10,291 nt of DNA, taken from positions 1-10,291 of the forward strand of contig CAZBEI010000104.1 of the NCBI GenBank assembly GCA_964490895.1, written 5' to 3'. The position numbers and the translations under genes are program-made. Position 1 is the stretch's first letter. Every line of letters starts with the position of its first letter. Positions 4,909 through 10,291 of this stretch are shown in pieces. Origin of the DNA: JACRAO01 sp964490895 (GTDB lineage Bacteria; Bdellovibrionota; UBA1018). The notes under the pieces were generated by a model. That model was given only the letters and a program-made list of their open reading frames with translations. It did not search any database and was not told where the DNA came from.

Positions 4909-5607
4909 TTAAAAGTGAAATGCTGTTGAGACACTGATATCTCCAGTCAAGATATCAGTGACGTGCGAACTTAACAAACCATTATATGGTGTCACTAACT
5001 TAGCTGTACCGCGAAGAATAAATGCCAGTCTGGCCTGCAGACCCAAAGAAAAAACTTCTGAAAGGTCCCAAACATGACTTATCTTCCCAGCTACATGTCC
5101 ACTCTGAAGTGATCCTTTCGCATAAAAAAAGGGTAATCCTATGATGTTGACGTTCTCTACCATGGTGTAACCGGCATCAAGCCCTGCAACTAAACGTCTG
5201 GTTGAGTAATCACCAACTGTCCACTCAACAAACGGTGCGATCTGTTGTAGGGAGACCACAGTAAATCCACTGCGGTAATGTGACCCCATAGTAAATCCGC
5301 TACGGTAACCAAGACCTATCGCAAATTTGCGTGAAGTTCGAAAACCTATTTCACCACTCACCAAAGGACCCACAGTTTGACCACTCTGTCCCTGAGTTGT
5401 GCTGAGACCAAGACCCCCCAGGCTGACCGCAACAACAAATTTAAAATCGCGACTGGGGGCGTGTGATTTCTCAGATATCTCAGCTTCAGATACATCTGGG
5501 CAAACCAACATGAAAATGTTCATAAATAGAAAAAAGAGAAAGGGAGCATGACGTATTAAGCAACAGCATTTCGCCCAGTTGCTACATGATTTATTGAATA
5601 ATTTCAT
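4909..5607 (-). CDS. Outer-membrane beta-barrel protein
   Basis: The 232-residue protein starts with a signal peptide: a basic front, a hydrophobic run APFLFFLFMNIFMLV, and likely cleavage after VSEA at about 42. The mature part alternates glycine-rich amphipathic strands (FVVAVSLGGLGL, GEIGFRTSRKFAIGLGYR, RRLVAGLDAGYT, FSLGLQARLAFIL). It ends ISVSTAFHF, with the terminal phenylalanine that is the usual sorting signal for outer-membrane barrels. It looks like a small barrel of about 8-10 strands; substrate and role are unknown. Residues 101-120 hold a near-exact tandem duplication of ten residues starting YRSGFT. No Shine-Dalgarno sequence is visible; TTGTAA, 17 bases, TATTAG ends six bases before the ATG. 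The gene is divergent from the exported protein at 5799. Confidence 0.85.
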   Translation of the reverse strand: MKLFNKSCSNWAKCCCLIRHAPFLFFLFMNIFMLVCPDVSEAEISEKSHAPSRDFKFVVAVSLGGLGLSTTQGQSGQTVGPLVSGEIGFRTSRKFAIGLGYRSGFTMGSHYRSGFTVVSLQQIAPFVEWTVGDYSTRRLVAGLDAGYTMVENVNIIGLPFFYAKGSLQSGHVAGKISHVWDLSEVFSLGLQARLAFILRGTAKLVTPYNGLLSSHVTDILTGDISVSTAFHF

Positions 5608-5613
5608 TCGCCA

Positions 5614-5642
5614 CTAATAGCGGCTGTTATTTATTTTTACAA
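5614..5642 (-). promoter_or_regulatory. Possible promoter of the beta-barrel gene
   Basis: On the minus strand, TTGTAA (5642-5637), a 17-base spacer and TATTAG (5619-5614) precede the ATG by six bases. Both hexamers match the consensus at only four of six positions, so this is a modest candidate. It would give a leaderless mRNA. Confidence 0.35.
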
Positions 5643-5684
5643 CCATTTAATCAAAAGTGGACATCTTTGCCTTTATTCAACACC

Positions 5685-5711
5685 GTCCTGTCACCCCTGC
5701 CCGGACAGGAC
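5685..5711. promoter_or_regulatory. Inverted repeat between divergent envelope genes
   Basis: GTCCTGTC and GACAGGAC form a perfect 8-bp inverted repeat around an 11-base loop. It lies near the middle of the 191-base gap between the divergent genes at 5607 and 5799. There is no T run, so a terminator is unlikely. A shared operator is the simplest reading, but no regulator is encoded beside it. Confidence 0.4.
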
Positions 5712-5760
5712 AAATCCCAGCTGCTAAAGTTTCTGGTTCAGTGCTTTACATATTGACCTA

Positions 5761-5789
5761 TTGAGCTATTTTATGTACACGAATATACA
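5761..5789 (+). promoter_or_regulatory. Possible promoter of the exported protein at 5799
   Basis: TTGAGC (5761-5766), a 17-base spacer and TATACA (5784-5789) lie nine bases before the ATG. The mRNA would start about 2-3 bases before the start codon, which agrees with the lack of a Shine-Dalgarno sequence. Confidence 0.45.
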
Positions 5790-5798
5790 AAATTTCAT

Positions 5799-6689
5799 AT
5801 GCCAAACAGCAAAATATTTCTACAAAATATCACCTTATTTCTCATGCTTAAAGCACCTCTGTTAGTGTTTTCTATGTATGTTCATGCCGACGGCACCAAA
5901 CAGCAATTCTATTCCTTAAAGAAGTGTGAGCAGGTCTGGGCGCACAATAATACTATTCCATTTGATGAGAAGGGAAACTTCTTGGCTGAGTGTGCGCCCG
6001 ACACTCTGTACTCGTGGAGATCTCGGGAAGAAGTCTTGTCTCGAGCTAACGATGGATTACATAGTAAGTGCTTCCTGGAAATCAAGAAACCCATTTTTAC
6101 ATGGCGAACGCCAATTGGAACTTTTGGTTACGGATCTTTTGATGGAATCAGTATGAGAATTAAGTTGAAAAATAATGTAAGATTTCTTTTCAGAAGGAAT
6201 GGGGTTGATTGCTCAGGTGAACAGCTCAATTCAGTGAATGTATCATATAACTCTGACGTATCATATTCTGAATATGTTATCTGCAGTCCGAGCATAATTT
6301 CATCATGGAGCTTCGCACGAGAGGAACACCTCAGGGAAATGCTTTTGGAAAAGGAGTGGGTTTCTACACATGCTGTTGGTGATTATGATCAATACGTAAG
6401 ACCAAACAATCTTGAGGTCTATTTTGATGAAATGAAAACAATGGGATTTAATATAGACAGAAGTGCTCTCTTTTTTAATTTTGCTATAGATCTTAGGCCG
6501 ACCGACCAGATAGGATTAGCCTGGAGTAAATCCACACTGGATCAAAAATTAACAAATATGACTACATTTATCCAACAAGGAATGGGCCAAGTTTTCTTCA
6601 ATGATGACATTCCAAATGATGAAAAAATACACTTTCATTCAAAATCTCCCAGCTATTTCTCCCCCATCACTCAAATAAAACCTCACTAG
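5799..6689 (+). CDS. Exported protein of unknown function
   Basis: The protein has 296 residues. Residues 1-30 form a signal peptide with a hydrophobic core around ITLFLMLKAPLLVFSMYV and likely cleavage after VHA. The mature part has five cysteines (about 43, 65, 91, 138 and 162), all in its first half, which suggests disulfides and a periplasmic or secreted location. The second half is cysteine-free and ends with an FF-rich segment near FINFAIDLRP-like sequence. I recognise no domain. The ATG at 5799 has no ribosome binding site, but a promoter-like pair ends nine bases before it. No better start is visible, and later ATGs would remove the signal peptide. It is divergent from the outer-membrane barrel gene, so the two may share control. 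Confidence 0.75.
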   Translation: MPNSKIFLQNITLFLMLKAPLLVFSMYVHADGTKQQFYSLKKCEQVWAHNNTIPFDEKGNFLAECAPDTLYSWRSREEVLSRANDGLHSKCFLEIKKPIFTWRTPIGTFGYGSFDGISMRIKLKNNVRFLFRRNGVDCSGEQLNSVNVSYNSDVSYSEYVICSPSIISSWSFAREEHLREMLLEKEWVSTHAVGDYDQYVRPNNLEVYFDEMKTMGFNIDRSALFFNFAIDLRPTDQIGLAWSKSTLDQKLTNMTTFIQQGMGQVFFNDDIPNDEKIHFHSKSPSYFSPITQIKPH

Positions 6690-6901
6690 CAAAACGACTC
6701 CAGGGGTATTTTTATCCCTTCTCTAATGGTGTTTAATTGTCCAAGATAGCACAGGCCACCTAAAAATAGACCTGCGTTGGTGTTACAAAACAACCCTTAC
6801 GACCGCTAAGCTTGATAAATCCAAGGAAGAGACAAACGCCACTAACATGATTGCATAAGACAGATTCATACAGCATAAAAAAACCATGCTAAAAAATCTA
6901 T

Positions 6902-6919
6902 TTTTCAAATCTTTGAAAA
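6902..6919. repeat. Palindrome TTTTCAAA-TC-TTTGAAAA
   Basis: Two perfect 8-base arms are separated by two bases. It may be an operator or recombinase-binding site for the module downstream. Similar TTTGAAA words recur at about 7134, so this region could hold several half-sites. Confidence 0.4.
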
Positions 6920-7032
6920 TTGTTAAGAGCTTTTGGCTTCATTTTTCACCTCAAGAGATCGTTCAAAAAATATATTTTAAAGCTAACCACACACGAGCGC
7001 AGCAGATTTTTCTAGACACTTCATTGGAGCGT

Positions 7033-7071
7033 GCTCAAACTTGAGAATTTTCAAGTCTTTAAAATTTGAGC
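7033..7071. repeat. Nested inverted repeat
   Basis: Outer arms GCTCAAA (7033-7039) and TTTGAGC (7065-7071) enclose inner arms ACTTGA (7039-7044) and TCAAGT (7051-7056). The structure sits about 230 bases upstream of the recombinase operon. It could be a protein-binding site or a structured RNA leader. Confidence 0.45.
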
Positions 7072-7301
7072 TTGAGTTTAACAATTTAAACTTATTAAAT
7101 AATTACAATATATTATATAGCCTCATTTCAAACATTTGAAAGATTCCTTGGTTTTTTCACTTCAAAGAAAACATTGAAAAATATTTTTCCTCGATCATTT
7201 TGCGGACTTCAATCACATTGGCACGATTTGTCGATTTTCTTGCAATTTAATAAGTAGGAGGGGTTCTCATTTTAAGTCCCTAAAAACACTCGAGGTAATT
7301 G

Positions 7302-8264
7302 ATGAAACGGAAAAGACAAACGGGACCTAGAGAAAAAGATTTACCCATTCTACGATTTATCTGGTGGTGGAAGATTGCATCAACTGGAGCCATTGCAGGA
7401 AGATTTTATACAGAATATAGATGGAAACCGTTTACAGTCCATTGGCGATTATCACGTTTAAGAAAAGAAGGATTTTTAGAACAAGTACAAGTAAGTGCTG
7501 CCATGGGCTCAGTCTGGACTCTCACAAATCAAGGATTTAAAATCATTGAGTCAGAACTCCCGGCACTTAGAGAACATGGGTTTGCCTCTGAGCACATGGC
7601 ACATGATCTCTATGTACAAGCAGCCCACCTCGGAGAATGGCTCCCACGCCATTCAGCTAACGATGTGAGATTTTTTTCTGAACAAGAATTAAGGCGCATT
7701 AATCCTGACTGTTATCCAGAGTGGGTTCCTTGTTCTAGAATCCACAGACCAGATGGATATTGGAATTTACCTACTGCCACTGGGAGAAGAGTTGTGGCTT
7801 TAGAGGTTGAGATTAATTCCAAATCCTTTGAGCAATATAAATCTGTAGGAAATTTCTATAACCAAGAAAAACAAATCAGTGCAGTCATCTGGATCTTGGG
7901 TGAAGAATTGCTTTCAAAAAAAATAATAACCGCCGCAAAGAGTGGCCCTTATCCCTTTCGAGACATTCATCATTTTGTAAATCTGTCAGACTTTAAAAAA
8001 CAGGGATGGAATTCTGCAATCATCTCGGGTGGCGACTCGGGTATAACAATGTCTGCATTTCTAAACAAGTATCGCTCCGGCAAACCCCCGGCAAACTTCC
8101 AGCAAAACCCCATCCTTGGATGGACCCAGCTCATTTTAGATACGCGGATAAAACGTTTTGGATCACAGACTTATTTCACACCGAATCAAGACGTATTTTC
8201 CCAACTGAACCCCCCAATAGACGATCTTAGTGGAGTTAACCCCCACTGTGATCAGAAAGGTTAA
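7302..8264 (+). CDS. Replication-relaxation-like protein (winged helix plus nuclease fold)
   Basis: The protein has 320 residues from the ATG at 7302, which has GAGG six bases upstream; a TTG codon lies directly before it. Residues about 12-85 look like a winged helix: LPILRFIWWWKIASTGAIAG, then VHWRLSRLRKEGFLEQ and the wing VWTLTNQGF. The second half has RPDGYW (Asp151) and then VALEVEINSKS (Glu168, Glu170, Lys174), spaced like a PD-(D/E)XK-type active site. This layout resembles replication-relaxation proteins (PF13814 by recall), found on plasmids and mobile elements and linked to DNA processing in transfer. It opens a three-gene operon that ends in a serine recombinase and overlaps the next gene by 35 bases. 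The family call is moderate; the domain order is more certain. Confidence 0.7.
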   Translation: MKRKRQTGPREKDLPILRFIWWWKIASTGAIAGRFYTEYRWKPFTVHWRLSRLRKEGFLEQVQVSAAMGSVWTLTNQGFKIIESELPALREHGFASEHMAHDLYVQAAHLGEWLPRHSANDVRFFSEQELRRINPDCYPEWVPCSRIHRPDGYWNLPTATGRRVVALEVEINSKSFEQYKSVGNFYNQEKQISAVIWILGEELLSKKIITAAKSGPYPFRDIHHFVNLSDFKKQGWNSAIISGGDSGITMSAFLNKYRSGKPPANFQQNPILGWTQLILDTRIKRFGSQTYFTPNQDVFSQLNPPIDDLSGVNPHCDQKG

Positions 8265-8493
8265 GGTTCCTATTTCCGCACAAAAGCAGTATCGAGTAAG
8301 TGTTCTACCCATTGAGATAAATGAGAAAGACTGGAGCCTTCTGCTTGCAGAGCTTTCACAAATCATCTACAGTGAAATCTGCCAGCCGGATTTAAAACCA
8401 ACTCGATTTCCTGAGTTGTCCACCGAGTTAGATAAAAATATACGCATCACATCTCCCGAAACAATAAAAGAGGAGATGGATCATGCAAGCTAA
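8230..8493 (+). CDS. Small unknown protein of the recombinase operon
   Basis: The 87-residue protein starts at GTG 8230; a second in-frame GTG at 8248 is also possible. Neither has a clear ribosome binding site, so coupling to the upstream gene, which it overlaps by 35 bases, is likely. Its end overlaps the recombinase start by 11 bases. I recognise no domain. The sequence has a strand-like start (VIRKVKVPI, QYRVSVLPIEI), a helix (DWSLLLAELSQIIYSEI), and a polar tail rich in E, T and P. The tight overlaps on both sides argue that it is real and works with the recombinase, perhaps as a directionality factor or partner. That role is inference from position only. Confidence 0.7.
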   Translation: MELTPTVIRKVKVPISAQKQYRVSVLPIEINEKDWSLLLAELSQIIYSEICQPDLKPTRFPELSTELDKNIRITSPETIKEEMDHAS

Positions 8494-10210
8494 AAGAAAA
8501 GTAGAAAACAAAAAGCACCAAATTGGCCTTTATATTCGTGTTTCCACAGAAGAGCAGGCTCAAAATCCAGAGGGTTCCATCAAAAGCCAGGAGCAAAGGC
8601 TGAGGTCTAATATTGACTTAAGAAACCAGGAGTTTTATTTAGGGGACATTACGCGTGTCTATATTGATCGGGCAAAGTCTGGAAAAGACAAGAACCGACC
8701 AGAGTTGCAAAGATTACTTCGGGATATTCAAAACCGTGAGATCACGCTTGTCGCCGTCTCTGAACTCTCAAGGCTTTCGCGCAGCATAAAAGATTTTTCT
8801 GAAATGTGGGAGATGATGCAAGCACATGGCTGTGGGTTTTTAAGTCTAAGAGAGAATTTTGATACAACCTCCGCTGCCGGAGAAATGGTTCTGTACACCG
8901 TGGCAAATATTGCGCAATTTGAAAGAAGGCAATGTTCAGAGAGGGTCAAGGCGAACTTTGAAGCCAGGGCTGAGAGAGGGCTTTTTAATGGGGGATCAGT
9001 GCCCTTTGGGTTTAGATTTCATCCAGAAAAAAAGGGGTACCTCGTAATTCACGAAGAGGAAGCTAAAACTGTTTGTGAGATTTTTAAAACATTCTTGAGA
9101 GAGGGTTGTACCTCAGCTGCTGGAAAGTCACTTAATGAGAGGGGGATCAAACTCTCTCGTTACAAGCAGGGTGGCGGAAATCATCCCAGGCTTGAATACT
9201 TTACTCCTGATAACCTTTACGGGATTCTCTCAAATCGAGCGTATATTGGCTTGAGGGTTTATCAATCTCGCACAGGAGAGACAAAAACCTCGAAAGCAGT
9301 TTGGGATCCCATTATTGATGAAATAACTTTTGAAAGAGTCAAAACCATCCTAAAAAAGAACCGTTACCGTCTAAAATCTCCCAACTCAAAACGTTTTCCA
9401 TTTTTACTCTCTGGCCTAGTCACGTGTGGAACCTGCAAGGATCGATTGCCTGGAAAATCAGCTCATGGAAATGGAGGTAAGATCCCTTACTACGAGCATG
9501 GTTGGGCGACTAAAAGACAAGCTTTCCTGAACAAGAAAGTTTTTACCTGCTCCCCACATCGGATTTTAGCCAAAATCATAGAACCCCTTGTTTGGGAGCA
9601 AATCCAAAGCCTTATGACTCATCCAGAAATGGTTCATTCCATTCTTGCTGAATCTAGAAATATTTTTGAACTAGAAACTCCAAAGGCAGAACTGGAAAAA
9701 CTAAAGCAAAAGCAAATCGGAATCGAAGACCAGCTTGAAGCATTGGCTGAACATTTGACAAAAATCCCCAAAGGGGTCTCCCCACTGCTCATCTTTAATC
9801 AAATGAAAAAATTGGAAGAGTTGAGAGCTGAGTATTTCAATAAAATTCAATTATTAGAAAAAGAGCAGGGCCTGAGTGACCCGCCCGCAAGCCTCAAAGA
9901 CTACCAGTCTCTTCTCCAAGCACTGAAGCTCTTCTTAGCAAAAAATGAGAAACAGGAGCTAAAAAATAAGATCGCTTTAAAACTAATCGAAAAAGTAGAA
10001 GTATTTCCAGACAGAGTTCAGATTTATTTCAAAATCGGAAAGTCCTGCATTTTCCAAGGAATCGCTCAAATGACAGACCAACCCTGGCTTATAAACCCAG
10101 AAAAACAGGGCTCACCTAATTTTTTGCCCAATGGTTCGAATACTATTGACTTTGGTCGGGGTGGCGAGATTCGAACTCACGACCTCTTCGTCCCGAACGA
10201 AGCGCGCTAG
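8483..10210 (+). CDS. Large serine recombinase (integrase)
   Basis: The 575-residue protein is a large serine recombinase that would integrate and excise the element. The resolvase domain (about 13-160) shows GLYIRVSTEEQ with catalytic Ser21, then IDRAKSGKDKNRPELQ, SELSRLSRS (Arg97, Arg100) and AQFERRQCSERV. The recombinase domain follows (about 165-290, starting GSVPFGF). A zinc ribbon lies at about 308-359: VTCGTC (Cys315, Cys318) and FTCSPH (Cys356, His359). A coiled coil at about 400-463 comes next, as usual for integrase control. AGGAG lies seven bases before the ATG. The last 19 residues, from FGRGGEIRTHDL to the stop, are encoded by the antisense strand of a tRNA-Pro gene, so the natural C-terminus depends on the integration site. 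Confidence 0.95.
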   Translation: MQAKRKVENKKHQIGLYIRVSTEEQAQNPEGSIKSQEQRLRSNIDLRNQEFYLGDITRVYIDRAKSGKDKNRPELQRLLRDIQNREITLVAVSELSRLSRSIKDFSEMWEMMQAHGCGFLSLRENFDTTSAAGEMVLYTVANIAQFERRQCSERVKANFEARAERGLFNGGSVPFGFRFHPEKKGYLVIHEEEAKTVCEIFKTFLREGCTSAAGKSLNERGIKLSRYKQGGGNHPRLEYFTPDNLYGILSNRAYIGLRVYQSRTGETKTSKAVWDPIIDEITFERVKTILKKNRYRLKSPNSKRFPFLLSGLVTCGTCKDRLPGKSAHGNGGKIPYYEHGWATKRQAFLNKKVFTCSPHRILAKIIEPLVWEQIQSLMTHPEMVHSILAESRNIFELETPKAELEKLKQKQIGIEDQLEALAEHLTKIPKGVSPLLIFNQMKKLEELRAEYFNKIQLLEKEQGLSDPPASLKDYQSLLQALKLFLAKNEKQELKNKIALKLIEKVEVFPDRVQIYFKIGKSCIFQGIAQMTDQPWLINPEKQGSPNFLPNGSNTIDFGRGGEIRTHDLFVPNEAR

Positions 10211-10230
10211 CCAGGCTGCGCTACACCCCG
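10153..10230 (-). tRNA. tRNA-Pro (anticodon CGG)
   Basis: On the minus strand a full cloverleaf is visible. The acceptor stem CGGGGTG pairs with CACCCCG. The D arm has GCGC/GCGC. The anticodon stem CTTCG/CGAAG has loop TTCGGGA (anticodon CGG). The T arm is GTGAG-TTCGAAT-CTCGC with one G-T pair. The discriminator A and an encoded CCA follow. Total length is 78 bases. The 3' end faces the serine recombinase, whose reading frame enters the gene. Confidence 0.95.
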
Positions 10231-10234
10231 ATCT

Positions 10235-10265
10235 ATTTTAATGACTTTAATAACAGCTGGATCAA
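10235..10265 (-). promoter_or_regulatory. Possible promoter of tRNA-Pro
   Basis: On the minus strand, TTGATC (10265-10260) and TAAAAT (10240-10235) precede the tRNA by four bases. The spacer is 19 bases, longer than ideal, so the exact elements are uncertain. Confidence 0.3.
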
Positions 10266-10291
10266 AATAAATCCACCTATTGCAAACAATA

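Larger units (their letters stand above)
6690..7301. other. AT-rich non-coding region before the recombinase module
   Basis: No clear gene is present in about 610 bases. A hairpin at 6702-6719 (AGGGGTA/TATCCCT with one G-T pair) may end transcription of the upstream gene. Further on are a palindrome at 6902-6919, a nested inverted repeat at 7033-7071, and a long AT-rich run around 7080-7200. A 52-codon frame (6886-7044, starting MLKNLFFKSL) exists but has no ribosome binding site and its end overlaps the inverted repeat, so I do not call it. A strong but orphan AGGAGGGG lies at 7256-7263. The region probably contains the promoter of the recombinase module. Confidence 0.5.

Noticed and set aside
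6886..7044. 52-codon frame starting MLKNLFFKSL
   Set aside because: No ribosome binding site, AT-rich low-complexity start, and its end overlaps the nested inverted repeat; chance is the simpler explanation.
8163..8366. Minus-strand frame of 67 codons inside the recombinase operon
   Set aside because: It lies opposite two overlapping plus-strand genes with better support and has no domain or ribosome binding site.
10140..10210. Reading the recombinase end (RGGEIRTHDL...) as a conserved protein motif
   Set aside because: This string is the well-known translation of antisense tRNA sequence; it reflects the tRNA-Pro gene and not a protein domain.
1..10291. CRISPR array, rRNA or riboswitch
   Set aside because: No regularly spaced identical repeats, no conserved rRNA stretches and no recognisable riboswitch core were seen on either strand.

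Overview
The window most likely comes from a Gram-negative bacterium, and the Bdellovibrionota (Bdellovibrio-like, Oligoflexia) are my best guess. Seen directly: an outer-membrane beta-barrel gene, several exported orphan proteins, moderately AT-rich DNA, and a remnant resembling the C-terminus of the TIGR02147/DUF4423 family, which is common in that phylum. The taxonomy is inference.

Layout. (1) 1-460: a truncated copy of a dispersed palindromic repeat and a TIGR02147-like gene remnant. (2) 698-2142: a divergent pair, a small cysteine-rich exported protein (minus) and a LysR-type regulator (plus), with a perfect 14-bp palindrome against the regulator's start. (3) 2471-4328: a minus-strand toxin-antitoxin island with two operons, brnT-brnA-ASCH and DUF433-DUF5615. 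Each operon is followed directly by a copy of the same 39-base repeat, and a deleted quinone-oxidoreductase pseudogene lies between them. (4) 4395-4910: a small membrane or exported protein, then a full copy of the palindromic repeat packed between two convergent stop codons. (5) 4909-6689: a divergent pair of envelope genes, an outer-membrane barrel (minus) and an exported orphan (plus). (6) 6690-7301: AT-rich non-coding DNA with nested inverted repeats. (7) 7302-10230: a tightly overlapping three-gene mobile module: a winged-helix/nuclease-fold protein resembling replication-relaxation proteins, an 87-residue unknown, and a large serine recombinase. The recombinase frame runs into the antisense strand of a tRNA-Pro(CGG) gene, which supplies its last 19 codons.

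How it fits together. The right side looks like one end of an element integrated at the 3' end of tRNA-Pro by a serine recombinase. Its other end is not visible. The toxin-antitoxin operons, repeats and pseudogenes to the left are what one expects in an accessory region, but nothing here proves they belong to the same element.

A pattern across the window is that five genes (lysR, brnT, the DUF433 gene and both envelope genes) have a -10-like hexamer 6-9 bases before the start codon and no Shine-Dalgarno sequence, suggesting leaderless or near-leaderless mRNAs. Several others (the 1144 gene, brnA, the 4447 gene, the 7302 gene and the recombinase) have clear ribosome binding sites.
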